From Acanthamoeba sp. SK_2022b (lineage: Eukaryota; Discosea; Longamoebia; Acanthamoebidae), in assembly GCA_027943245.1 (NCBI GenBank), contig JANDJZ010000013.1, positions 233,204 to 297,203 of the forward strand: DNA of 64,000 nt, read 5' to 3'. Positions 30,427-40,072 of this stretch are shown here, piece after piece. Position numbers and translations under genes: made by a program. How positions within the stretch are numbered: position 1 is the first letter of the stretch; every line of letters begins with the position of its first letter. The notes below the pieces were generated by a model that worked only from the letters and a program-made list of their open reading frames with translations, ran no database searches and was not told the origin of the DNA.

Positions 30427-32544
30427 TTAGCCGCGAAGGAGGTTCTCGTTGCCCTTCCACGGGTCGTGATAGAGCGGAGAGTGGGAGGCGCCCTCGAAGC
30501 CTGGGTCGTCGATCTTGACGCCATAGATGCCCGGCATGCTGCCCCGCCTGATGAGGAAGGCCAGCAGGCCCGCCAGCGCCGCGAACAGACACGCCAGCAT
30601 GAGCGCGCCGACGGCCGCGCCCACAGCAATACCCGCAATCTCCCCGCCGCCGAGACCGCCACCGCCGGTCACACAGCCGCAGTTGTCCGAGTCGGCTGAG
30701 TAACCGTCGCCATAGGTATCCTCGCACAGCTTGTCCGTGACAACGCAGTAGCAGTCTGTTTCGAAACAAGGAGGAAAACAGGGGGTGAGCACAGAGTGCT
30801 ATGTGTGCTCGTTGCGTTGGAAACACCGTGACATGCGACGCGTACCGCAGCTCTCGAGGGAGGCGTTCCAGAAGCGGCCTTGGCTGCGGCAAGAGTCCAT
30901 GACCGCGCTCGAGCAGACGCAGCCACAGAGCGTGGGATCGGGCGACACGACGAAGTCCTTGTCGACGACACCGCACTGGTCGTCGGTAAGCGGACAGCCG
31001 CAGCTGCACGTCGACGCATCGTAGGTGCTGTTGGCCGGACAGTCGGACTCCTTGAGCGTGCACTCGCAGCTACAGGTGTCGTTCACGCTCTTCCAGTAGG
31101 GGTTGCCGTTGTGCTCTGCAGAGTGATTGATTGGTTGGGTGAGATTCGATCGCGAGGTTAGCAATTTGAAAGGCGACGTACGGCTCTGGCAGAGGTCGTC
31201 GGAGACGGCGCACACGCAGCCGCACACGGGAGGCGCCTGGAACACTTCGTTGGGCCCGCACTCGGACTGGATACACGCCGTCACGATCTTGGCGTAGACG
31301 TCCGCGTAGGTCACGTTCGACTCCTTGGTGACGAACCCCTGTGTGTGCGCGCGCCAAAGGCGTGAGCGCGAGCGTCACACAAAAAAAAAGGAGTCAGCCT
31401 AGGTGTACCTTGATGGGAGTGGTGCTGTCGTCCTGCACGAACCCGACGATCTCGAGCGTGTACTCGATGTTATCCTTGGTGAATGTGTCGGTGAGGACCA
31501 GGTCGGAGAACGAGAAGCGATCGTCACACGGCACGTTAGCTGTCAAGAATGCCGCCGTTAGCCATCACCACCTCCGCAGCCATCACCGCCACTGTGTAGC
31601 GCAGCGTGGGGAGGAGCGTACTCTTCTGGATGACGGGATCGCACTTGCTCAGCGCAGTGTTCGGGGTCTCGATGAAGTCTGTACGGCAAAGGAAGGTCAC
31701 CCTGTGGATTCGGAGGGGGGACTACAGGGGGTGGGAGGCATACTGAGCGGGTAGCTGATCGAGAACGGCTGGCCGAGCTCTGGCGCTTCCATGGAGAGGG
31801 TCAGGCGCAGCTGGGTCGGAGAGAAGCCCTGTGATGCGACGCAATAGTCAGCACACGACCAATGCACAGCATGTGATGGGGTTGAAACGTACGGCGATGG
31901 GATTGTTGTAGTGGGTCATCCTGCCAATCTTGGTCCCCACACCATCCGTAGGGTTGGACACGATCGAAACGTTGCTGACTCCCCGGAAGCCCACGCCAGA
32001 CGAACCGAAGCAGTTGCAGGTAACGCCCCAGTCCGGGTTGCACACGCCCCATCTGCACGACACGTCAGTATTGCACACATGAGAATACACATTTGGGGGG
32101 GGGGGGTGTAGCGCGAACGGACACGACGTTACCTCTGCTGGTTGTCGTCGGGTTCATTGAAGCCCAGGGAAGGACAGGAAGCGCTGTCAACCCATGAGCA
32201 TCCGTTGGCCGTGGAGCAGTCGCAGTAACTACAGGTGCTGGGCGTGTCTTGTCTGCAGGAAATAGGAAGCAGGTTGGTGTTAGTGGCGGTAGGGTTCTCA
32301 CACGTGAGTGGTGGAGGCCAACCTGAATGAACCGACGACGGTGACGTGGAAGGTGTCCTGTACGTCGAATTTGTTTTGGCCTGCTCGTTTGAGGAGAGGG
32401 GGTCAGGCAATCCACAGAAGAAGCCCAATACTCAGGCCAAGCGACGAAGAGGGAGGGAGGGAGGTTACCGCTCACAAGCACGGCCCAGGCCGCAATGCAG
32501 AGGGCGAGAACATGCACTGTCCGTTGAGATAGCATTCGCTTCAT
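30427..32544 (-). CDS. Cysteine-rich type I membrane protein
   Basis: The coding strand starts at ATG 32544 with a signal peptide (MKRMLSQRTVHVLALCIAA), and the stop is at 30427. The ectodomain has an N-terminal part with CSYCDCSTANGCSWVD and a GVCNPDWGVTCNCFG segment, a beta-rich middle, and then at least four short cysteine modules with a C-x-C core. Examples are PPVCGCVCAVSDDLC, DTCSCECTLKESDCP, STCSCGCPLTDDQCG and TLCGCVCSSAVMDSC. A single membrane helix follows (GGGEIAGIAVGAAVGALMLAC), with a cytoplasmic tail of about 45 residues beginning IRRG. It is likely a cell-surface protein; I do not recognise a named family. It is divergent from the MAM-like protein, and both share a Gly-rich lead into the TM helix. 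Confidence 0.8.
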
Positions 32545-33450
32545 GCTTGTGTTGAGTCGGCAGGCTCGGAGTATGGTGGTGACGTCGATTGCTTCACACT
32601 GTTCCGCAACGCCTGGTGCAGAACGTGATGGGGAAGAGATAGAGGAAGCTCGGCCGGTGAAAGTATCGATGCGAAGGCGGGAGTGAATAAAGGGTAAAGG
32701 AGCGGTCGCACTTGTCGAACAAGAGGCAGAACGGCACTAACTCCTGGACAAGGGCGGGTTGACAGATGTTTTATAGGCGCGCTGCCAGGCCAGGTGGTGG
32801 CTGGTCTTGGCCTCCCGCCAATCCGCAACCAGGTGGCGGGGAGGATCCTGTACAGGCTCCGCTTTGGTAAACTCCTATCGCACCACGCCAATCGTTGGGC
32901 GTGAGTCACACAGGCCACCGCCTCTCGGCCAGCGATGTAGCCGTACGACGAGACATAGGAATTATCTTCAACACCATTTTAGCTCCGATTGGTGTTCCGC
33001 AGAACGCTAAGGGCCGGCCGTTCGCTTCTCGTTGCCTCGAGCAGAGCGCGGGGGCTGGGTTATGGCGAAGGGAGTTTAGGAGTGTTGCCAGCAGGGGTTG
33101 GGATAGGGTGTAGCATACACGACACGGCCAACCCCCTGAATTAACGACCTACCATCATACTCGCGGATACGCAAAGCGAGCCCGACGAACTGGGTGGAGA
33201 TTACCTCTCGAAAGTCCTGCGGGTGCACCACACAAGACTCGGACGGCCACACTCGCACTTTATCTCTTTTGTTCATCGCCTTTCCTCCACTACACACACC
33301 ACTCCGCCTTTCCTCTCTGCGTAGGAAAGTGTGAGCAAACGAAAAACAAGGCAGGAAGCAAGCCGTCGTACTTTCGTTATACACACACGCCCCACCCACC
33401 CGAGACATAGCACAAATACAAACACACACACACGCACACACGAGGAAACG
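32545..33450. other. Divergent intergenic region between two surface-protein genes
   Basis: This 906-base region lies between two start codons pointing apart, so it should contain both promoters. No coding frame is convincing. A CA-rich stretch (33416-33440) lies directly upstream of the plus-strand start. Confidence 0.6.
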
Positions 33451-34985
33451 ATGACGACCAAGTCTTACTGTTCGGCCGCCGCGCGAGTGCTCGGGAGTTT
33501 GCTCCTGCTCTGCGTCATGTCCCAGTCGCTGGTCGTGACCAAGTTCCCCCACTTCCAGACCTTCGACTCGTGGGACGATTGCAACTACGCCGGAACGTGC
33601 TACGAGCAGGTACAGCCTTTCTCCCCCTCGCACCTCCCCTGTCACACGACACAAGACACGGGTGAGTGATAAGTGATGGCTCACGCGATGGGGTACAAAG
33701 GAATGCCTCAACCTGCCGGCGGGATGGTCGAACGTGCCCGTCGAAGCCGTTAGTTTCTACGACCAGACCCGCAATTGGTGGATCATCGAGGGGCAGACCT
33801 CGTCGAACATCGACTTCGAGACCGATAAGCCCCTGCCCTGCAGCGAGGTGCGTGTTTTGGAGAGACCTGCTTGACCTCTCAGACCATATGGTCCTCCCTC
33901 GACGAGGAAAGCCGGGTCTCACTCTGGCCTCCCCCTTGCAGCTGCTGACCGGTCCCTGCGGTGACCACACGAGCGGCTCGGGCAAGTACGCCTACGCCGA
34001 GGCCTCGGGCTGCTACGGGTCGGAGTTTGCGTTCTACAGCCCCACGGTCATGTACACCAATGAAAGTACGCACATCCCAACAGACGCGCTCGCACAAGAG
34101 AGCTGTCGGTACCGAGGGGTTGACGCGTGTGTGTTAATCGTCCGCCAGGTGCCACAGTGAGCTTCTACTACTTCATGTACGGCGTGGATATGAACGCCAC
34201 TGAGGGCGCGGCCACGCTCACGCTGTCGATCAAGGCGCTGAACGCGTCTTCGCCGTCGTGGGTCGACATCGTGACGTTCACTGGCCCGCAGCAGACCAGC
34301 CCCAAAGAGGACTGGCGAGTCCACAGGGCCAATGTCGACAGCTTCCTCCCGGCCACCGCTTCGACCAGCGCCCCGATGGCTGCGCAGTACAGATTTAGGT
34401 AAGCCAGAGCCGGCCACCTCACCGACGTGATGACGAGGTGTGCAGAAGGGTGTCGCTCACTCTTGGCTGTGTGGTACCGTCTTGTCTGCTATTCAGGGCC
34501 GTGACGGCTGGCACGCGAGGCTTGACCAAGGACTTCTTCAAGAGCGACATCGCGCTCGACGACGTGTTGTTTACCCAGAGCGGCGCATCCAACGATACCA
34601 CACCCTACGTCGACCCCACGCCAACGCCGACCCCCTCGCCCACCGATCGTACGTTGCCCTCGTCTTGGGCGTCGTGATTCCGGAGGAAACATAGCCGGGG
34701 GAGTCTCACCTGGTTGTGGTCTGTCCTGTTACAGCAGGCAAGCCCGGTGGCAGCAGTGGTCTTGAGGATTGGGAGATCGGCACCATCGTTGGCAGCATTC
34801 TTGGTGGCCTGCTGCTGCTCGCCCTCCTCCTGGCCGCGGCCGTGATCATCCTACTGCTCATCATCAGCCCGAGGCGCACGATGCAGAAGATGCGCAGCGG
34901 CTCCACGAGCAGCTCCGACAATGAGGCCCCGAACCCGATCGCCCCTCCGCCCACGGAGAACCACAGGAACAGCATGATCATGTAA
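33451..34985 (+). CDS. MAM-like domain type I membrane protein
   Basis: The start at ATG 33451 gives a signal peptide (ARVLGSLLLLCVMSQSLVV). The ectodomain has FPHFQTFDSWDDCNYAGTC, WWIIEGQTSS, GPCGDHTSGSGKYAYAEASG, ATVSFYYFMYGVDMN, TLTLSIKALN and DIALDDVLFTQ. The order of these blocks (Phe-Glu..Cys, W, GP..DHT..G-Y, Y-x-M-x-G, and a final I-A-x-D-D strand) is that of a MAM domain. A Pro/Thr stalk (DPTPTPTPSPTD) and one TM helix (LGGLLLLALLLAAAVIILLL) follow, then a short basic/polar tail ending at 34985. MAM domains mediate adhesion in animals; a surface or adhesion role here is inference. Several N-glycosylation sequons occur. There are about six exons. Confidence 0.8.
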
Positions 34986-35147
34986 AGACCCATCACCGTC
35001 GGTTGTGGGAAGAGGTGTGCATAGTGGAGAGACAGCTGAACATGTAGATATAACCGATCATGAAGCATGGCTTTATCAAAAGTGACGTTCAGCGAAATGG
35101 CACAAGGGGAATAAGGCAGCAGCCGCCAAACAAAACTCAAAACGAAG

Positions 35148-35779
35148 ATGGAGAAGGCGGAGAGAAAGGGGGCTCCTGTCTGTGGAAGATTCCCCCAGGT
35201 GCCTTTCTGCGGCTGCACCATCCCGTGCAGGGTGGCGATGAAGGAGGTGGAATTCTACAAGGTCCTCGACAGTCTCTACCTCGGCCCCATTCAAGCTGCC
35301 TACAAGGTTTTTCCCCTCACGCCAACGACCTGCACATTTGCACGGTTAAACGTGCAGGCAAAACACAGGTGGATCAGCTGCAGGAGCAAGGGATAACGCA
35401 CATCCTGGACCTGGCGGACCAGCCCTACACCAAGTATCCCGAACGCTTCAGGTACCTCAGCTTAGCGGTTGCGGACAACGAGAACGAAGACCTGGCTCGA
35501 CATTTTGAGGTTACCAACGCTTTCATCAACGACGCAATCGCGCAAGGTGGTGCGGTGCTCGTCCACTGCGACGCTTGCGTCTCGCGGTCCCCAAGCGTTG
35601 TTATCGCGTATCTGCTCCACTCAAATTGCATGGACGTTGATGCGGCCCTTGCTACCGTACGCACGGCGCGAAGCCGGGCCAAGCCGAACGAGGGCTTCAT
35701 GCGCCAGCTCCGCAGCTACCGCGCTTCTCTTCTGTTGCGCCCCAAAACAGCGGGGTCTGTGTTATGCTCGGCCCCCTGA
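35148..35779 (+). CDS. Dual-specificity protein phosphatase
   Basis: Two exons join in frame across an intron at about 35309-35370 (acceptor AACACAG). The N-terminus has VEFYKVLDSLYLGPIQAAYK, the strand-helix start of DUSP domains. The catalytic loop reads VLVHCDACVSRSPSVV, a full HC-x5-R motif with nucleophile Cys, Arg and the following Ser. The glycine usually found in HCxAGxSRS is Cys here. A candidate general acid Asp lies in AVADNENEDLARHF. The stop is at 35779, 95 bases before the mariner insertion. It probably dephosphorylates Ser/Thr/Tyr in signalling proteins; the substrate is unknown. The start at 35148 is the first ATG, but a later in-frame ATG near VAMKEVEFYK is also possible. Confidence 0.87.
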
Positions 35780-35874
35780 GCTTTCCCCCGGTCGCCAATA
35801 AAAAAAATAGCGAGAAAAATGAGCAGTGCGTGGCTTGCGCGACGATTATGCGGAAACGCTAGAGTCGGCAAATA

Positions 35875-35905
35875 TTCCTGTTCTCGGCAAACCGTGTCCA
35901 CCCAC
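35875..35905 (+). repeat. Left terminal inverted repeat of the mariner element
   Basis: It starts TTCCTGTTCTCGGCAAACCG and is identical over 31 bases to the reverse complement of 38112-38142. A TA dinucleotide precedes it. Confidence 0.97.
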
Positions 35906-36013
35906 TGGTGAGTTGGGATACGTGGGAAATAGGGTAAGAAAAAAAGGATACGCCGTGTCTGGCCTATCACGCCTGACAGTGTCGGTTTGTTTTTTTCATT
36001 GTCGGCAAACACC

Positions 36014-36958
36014 ATGGAGGACACCACCGACACCGAGAACGATGCCCTCTCTCTGTGGGGCAAGGCAAAAGGGATTAGTGATCTTCTGCCCTTCCTTCAA
36101 AGCAATGGTTTCCTCAACATCAGCAGCATCATCTATGTGACCGCTGACGAATTGAAGGAGATCGGCATGTCACGGCTGGGCGATCGAAAGAGGGTGCTTG
36201 TCGCTGCTGCCGAAGGGAAGGCAGCGTACGAGGCAGGCCTTATTGCTGCTCCTGCACCTCCTCTTCTTCCACCCGCCCCTTATTCCTATCTTTCGCCCCC
36301 AGCAACCCCCTCCTTCAGCCCTCCTTCCCCAAGCAACATGACCATCCGCGTCCCTGCGACCCGCGCACCGAAGAGATGCCGAAAGTTCTGCCACCAGCTT
36401 CTCTTCAGCGGCAAGCACACCTGCACCAAAGAAGAGGAATGTGGCAGCCTAGCAAGTTGCGGCCGCATCGATCTCCATCCCGAGGAGAAGAAACGGCGCA
36501 TGGAGGAGAAGAAGGTCGAGAAAGCAGAAGCAAAGAGGCAAAAGAAAGAAGAGGATGCAGTGCAGAAGGCCGAGAGGGATGCGCTTCTTCGTCTCCGGCC
36601 GGAGCCCATCTGGGATTCATGGTTCAAGGTTGAACTCGAGCGCCTTGTTGCCGCCCATCCCGACCTGTACTCGACCACGAAAGGGACACGCGAACGCTGT
36701 GACGCGACAGCCAAGCTTGCCCAGCGATTCACCCGCACACGGCATGCCTACAAGAGGAACAAGGCAATAATCACTAAGATCACAAGCGAATTGAAAGCCC
36801 TTTCCCGCGATCTTGCACACGACGAACAGATGGACTTCATCCGCAAGAGGAAGGCTGAATTAGAAGGAGAGGCAGATCAGCTTGTCGCAGAAGAGGACCA
36901 GAGAGAAGCAGAAGAACGGATTGCTGAAAGAGAGGGTGATTCAGATGCTGATGAATAA
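36014..36958 (+). CDS. Transposon-borne SAM-domain protein with cysteine cluster and coiled coil
   Basis: An intronless frame of 314 codons starts at CACCATGG (36014). Residues about 8-75 look like a SAM domain: LPFLQSNGFLNISSIIYVTADELKEIG, then LGDRKRVLVAA (given here in two parts). A Pro-rich linker follows, then a cysteine cluster RCRKFCHQLLFSG...HTCTKEEECGSLASCG that could bind zinc. A long Glu/Lys coiled coil (EEKKRRMEEKKVEKAEAKRQ and on) and a basic-acidic C-terminal region (WDSWFKVELERLVAAHP ... DSDADE) complete it. It lies wholly inside the mariner repeats and converges on the transposase. SAM domains oligomerise or bind proteins or RNA. An accessory role in transposition, or a captured host gene as cargo, are both possible; neither is shown. 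Confidence 0.82.
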   Translation: MEDTTDTENDALSLWGKAKGISDLLPFLQSNGFLNISSIIYVTADELKEIGMSRLGDRKRVLVAAAEGKAAYEAGLIAAPAPPLLPPAPYSYLSPPATPSFSPPSPSNMTIRVPATRAPKRCRKFCHQLLFSGKHTCTKEEECGSLASCGRIDLHPEEKKRRMEEKKVEKAEAKRQKKEEDAVQKAERDALLRLRPEPIWDSWFKVELERLVAAHPDLYSTTKGTRERCDATAKLAQRFTRTRHAYKRNKAIITKITSELKALSRDLAHDEQMDFIRKRKAELEGEADQLVAEEDQREAEERIAEREGDSDADE

Positions 36959-36967
36959 ATTGATTTA

Positions 36968-38014
36968 TTATAGCCATCCGCAGGACTCATACCAGCCAAG
37001 CATTCGGGGCATGGTGACTTTGCCGAGGATTGATACAATCGCCTCCAGAAGATTGTCGGTCGCATGGAAAGATGTGCGGAGGAGAGTTTTGAGATAGGAA
37101 AAGACCTTCTCTGCTGGGCTGAACTCGGGGGAGTACTTCGGCAGAAGCTTGTACTCTCCACCCACTTCTTCGATCATGCTTTGTGCTGTCGTGCTCGCCC
37201 ATCCGCGCTGGTGGAAGGAGCAGTTGTCCCCAAGAATGATGTCGCCATTGTGAATAAATGGGAGAATAAAAGAAATAAAATCGATGAATTTTTCGCTGTT
37301 GCTCGAGTGTGGTGTGAGGGTGAAGAGCAGAGGGAAGTCGTCATCGAGCAGTGTAAGGACTGTCACTGTCCAGCTTTCCACAATGATGTCTCGACGGTAG
37401 CGCTCCCGAAGTGGTCGTTGGCCTCGCCGGGACCAGATGATCAGATTTCCAAGATGGGTGCGGTCCACCCTTGCCTCGTCGAAGACCTTGACCCGGAAGT
37501 GGCGCTCCAACGGGACAGTCACGCGCCACAGCAGGAAGTTCTCATAGAGGTCACAGTTCGCTGGCAGCCATTTTCGTGGGTCCTCAAATGTTGCTTTCTG
37601 TCGGGAATGCTCTTGATTTAGAACTCGATTGATTGTGCTGTAGCCCCAGCGCTTGCCCGTCCACTCTTCAACACTGTTCTGGACATCCAAAATTGTATTT
37701 CCTTTTGCTCCATCCTTCATCTCCACCAACGCCACCATCAGTTCGATGTGGTGTTCCTCCATCTTCTGCTTCGCTCCTGACCCATGCTCCCGTGGGCCAC
37801 GTTCCCCCGCCTTCAACCGCCTCTTGACCTTCTTGATCAGAGATCGTGAGCATTGCAAGTTGTCGGCCAACTGCTGGTTCGTCATCTCGGGGTGGCTCCC
37901 CATTTTACTTTCGATCGCCCGCCACAGTAGCACATCAGCAACACCAGCTTGTCGCCACTTTCCTGAGTTCACCTTACGCAGGGTGGGCCTGCCCCCCTTT
38001 TCGATCCGCTTCAT
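36968..38014 (-). CDS. Tc1/mariner (IS630-superfamily) transposase
   Basis: The coding strand runs from ATG 38014 to TAA 36968, 348 residues without introns or stops. The N-terminal helix-turn-helix includes MTNQQLADNLQCSRSLIKKV, and a second one lies around SVEEWTGKRWGYSTINRVL. The catalytic triad is visible: Asp in VFDEARVDR, Asp in IILGDNCSFHQ, and Glu in KYSPEFSPAEKVFSYLK. I count 38 residues between the second Asp and the Glu, so DD38E. The frame has no disruption, which is consistent with an active enzyme that cuts at the 31-bp repeats and inserts at TA. In-frame codons extend upstream of the ATG without another ATG. Confidence 0.95.
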   Translation of the reverse strand: MKRIEKGGRPTLRKVNSGKWRQAGVADVLLWRAIESKMGSHPEMTNQQLADNLQCSRSLIKKVKRRLKAGERGPREHGSGAKQKMEEHHIELMVALVEMKDGAKGNTILDVQNSVEEWTGKRWGYSTINRVLNQEHSRQKATFEDPRKWLPANCDLYENFLLWRVTVPLERHFRVKVFDEARVDRTHLGNLIIWSRRGQRPLRERYRRDIIVESWTVTVLTLLDDDFPLLFTLTPHSSNSEKFIDFISFILPFIHNGDIILGDNCSFHQRGWASTTAQSMIEEVGGEYKLLPKYSPEFSPAEKVFSYLKTLLRTSFHATDNLLEAIVSILGKVTMPRMLGWYESCGWL

Positions 38015-38111
38015 CGACAACGTAGGTGGGTTCTGACGTTTGCCAGCAAGAATACGTCTTTTGGGGCCTATTTTTTTTTTCTTAGGTCTCTTTCGGCTAT
38101 CTGCCGAAGCT

Positions 38112-38142
38112 GTGGGTGGACACGGTTTGCCGAGAACAGGAA
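38112..38142 (-). repeat. Right terminal inverted repeat of the mariner element
   Basis: It is the exact reverse complement of 35875-35905 and is followed by TA. It ends 60 bases before the start codon of the next host gene. Confidence 0.97.
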
Positions 38143-38202
38143 TAATACAGAGCGATAAAACGAGAGCCTCAGGCCAACAACAATCAAACAGCCAGCAACA
38201 AC

Positions 38203-39191
38203 ATGAACGTGGCCTCTGAAAACCCTGCTGTCGTGTATCAGCAAATCGAGCGTCAAGAGGAAGATTGCCCCCAACAAGATGAGCCGGCCGAAGTGGAGTT
38301 GGTTTACACGGCCGAAAATCAGGCCATCATCGAAAACTCTACCAAGTGGGTGTTTTTGCTCATCATCGTTCAGATGGTACGTTGCTAAGATTTGGCGTTC
38401 GCACCCGATCAAGGAGTATGAACGCTCATTTCTTTCTTTCTTTCTTTTCAGCTGATCTCAATTCCCCAATGGGGCCCGGGTACTTTCGGTGTCTTCTTCC
38501 CGTACTTCAACCTCTTCATGGCCATTATTGGTTGGGCTGGCGTACGCCGCCAGCACCTCGGCCTGATTGTCTCGGTAGGTGTTCACGATTTGCTTCCTGC
38601 TTGCGATGAAGCGCGTGCGATTACTAATTCTCCAATCCCTGCCGTAGCACTTCCTCTACTCGATGTTGTGCTTGTTCGGCCTTGTGATGGTGTTCTCCTT
38701 GGTTGTCTTCTACTCCACCGTTATCCACTTGGAGTGGCTCGCCATCCTCACCTGCATCATCCTTGCCTCGAGCTTCCTCCTCAGGAAGCAGAGGCTCCTC
38801 ATTCAGGCCCTTTGCACCAAGAAGGGTATATGCCAGCTGCTCTCCCTCTCCTCGCTCAATGTTGCTGACCCCAGCGGCTCTCCCCGTCCGCGAACCTACA
38901 GTGCCCATGATGGTCGACGCTGAGGACCCCATGGTTGTGGAGATGCCTATGACTCCCCTGGAGGCCGTCGGTGACTCCTCCCCCATGGCTCCTCCTTCGG
39001 TGATGACTGGCGACCAGCTGCCCGCGTTCTACCCCGCCTTCCCGCAGGACCAGCCCATCCCCATGCTCGTCCAGACCGAGAACGGCAGCCAGATCGTCTA
39101 CATGTACCCGGTCATGCCCAACCCTCAGTTCGTGCCTGCGCCTGCACCCGCTCCAGCTGGTGACGCCAAGGACGCTGCCCAGCAGCAGTAA
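38203..39191 (+). CDS. Small four-helix membrane protein, unknown family
   Basis: The start is ATG 38203 (MNVASENPAVVYQQIE). The first exon ends in a membrane helix WVFLLIIVQM and is followed by GTACGT. Three more hydrophobic segments follow: TFGVFFPYFNLFMAIIGWAG, HFLYSMLCLFGLVMVFSLVV and LEWLAILTCIILASSFLL. The C-terminal tail is cytoplasmic-looking, acidic and then Pro/Met-rich (MMVDAEDPMVVEMPMTPLEAV ... PAPAPAPAGDAKDAAQQQ), with the stop at 39189-39191. An intron at about 38825-38875 is needed to keep the tail open. The layout resembles tetraspan proteins but lacks the cysteine motifs of true tetraspanins. Function is unknown. A mariner element sits 60 bases upstream of the start and so occupies the likely promoter. 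Confidence 0.75.
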
Positions 39192-39541
39192 GTGGGATCT
39201 TTGTACCAGCTGTGCAACGGCAAAGTGTGGGTTAGTCAGTGTACATACCAAGAAGGATCAAGCTTCACCCCGCCACCACACCGGATGCCCTGGCGCAAGG
39301 GCTCTCGGCCACCTGGTCTGTAGAACGGTGAACAACCAACAGTGCGCGAGGGTGGGCTTTGCTACAACGCTTTATCTTAACAATAACGAAGCCTTTCGCG
39401 ATGAGTGGGATGAGGGAGAGGAGGTGGTTGTGAAGAGGCTGAGGCAAGAGCCCCTCTCCTGCAAGGATGTACAGTCGTGTCACGAGACGATGAAAACCAA
39501 TAAATAAAGGAGAGAGCAAGGTTTGGCCTTGCGCAGGTTCG
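39192..39541. other. Convergent 3' flanks
   Basis: This lies between the stops of the four-helix protein (+) and the tail-anchored protein (-). AATAAATAAAG at 39500-39510 is a possible polyadenylation signal for the plus gene. No gene is seen. Confidence 0.6.
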
Positions 39542-40072
39542 CTAGAGAGAGGCGATAAGGACGTAGAAGAGCATGAACATGGTGACGAAGACGCCACCCA
39601 GAAACTTGGGGTTGCCGAGCCACTCGTCAGGCTTGCTGGGCTTCTCAAGTCGCATCTCGTCGTAGAAGGTCTTCCAATCGACTCGTCGAAAGTCCTTTCT
39701 TTCCCAGCGGTCGTAACGCTCGAATCGGCTTCGAAGATCGATGGAAGTGACGGTGGTTCGCGATTTCCGTCTCTTCTGCACCTCGCACCAGCACATGCGC
39801 CGCCAGTAGTCGCTCTTGTTCTCGATCACTGACTGCTTGTAGTTGTTCCTGAATTCGTGGTCATCATCTCCTTCCAACTCGTGCCGCTTCTTGATGCTCT
39901 TCTTAGGGCTTGAGGTTTGCGTTCGAGTCACGTTGAAGGAAGCCGCCTTCCTCATCACCACGACCCTCTTCTCGCTCTCACCGACTATACTGAATTCCTC
40001 CTCCTTTACGGCAGCCGCCGAACCCTTCATGATCGCCAGATCGTCGAGCATGCTTATCACCTCATTTGCCAT
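39542..40072 (-). CDS. Predicted tail-anchored membrane protein, unknown family
   Basis: An intronless frame of 176 codons runs from ATG 40072 (MANEVISMLDDLAIMKGSAA) to a stop at 39542. The middle is basic and charged (SPKKSIKKRHELEGDDDHEF, YWRRMCWCEVQKRRKSR, RSRFERYDRWERKDFRRV), with many Trp/Tyr-Arg pairs. A hydrophobic segment, FLGGVFVTMFMLFYVLIASL, reaches the last residue, so insertion would be post-translational as a tail anchor. I do not recognise the family, and organelle location is unclear. Confidence 0.68.
   Translation of the reverse strand: MANEVISMLDDLAIMKGSAAAVKEEEFSIVGESEKRVVVMRKAASFNVTRTQTSSPKKSIKKRHELEGDDDHEFRNNYKQSVIENKSDYWRRMCWCEVQKRRKSRTTVTSIDLRSRFERYDRWERKDFRRVDWKTFYDEMRLEKPSKPDEWLGNPKFLGGVFVTMFMLFYVLIASL

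Larger units (their letters stand above)
35875..38142. mobile_element. Tc1/mariner transposon with two convergent genes
   Basis: Perfect 31-bp terminal inverted repeats (35875-35905 and 38112-38142) are flanked on both sides by TA (35873-35874 and 38143-38144), the standard Tc1/mariner target duplication. Inside are a plus-strand gene for a SAM-domain protein and a minus-strand transposase. Both are intronless in a region where every host gene of similar size has introns, and their stops lie about 10 bases apart. CpG content is normal, unlike the old islands. Intact repeats and open frames suggest recent insertion. The element is 2268 bases long. Confidence 0.95.

Noticed and set aside
32091..32107. 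Poly-G run and other short homopolymers as possible structural signals
   Set aside because: It lies in an intron of the cysteine-rich gene and fits ordinary slippage or sequencing ambiguity.
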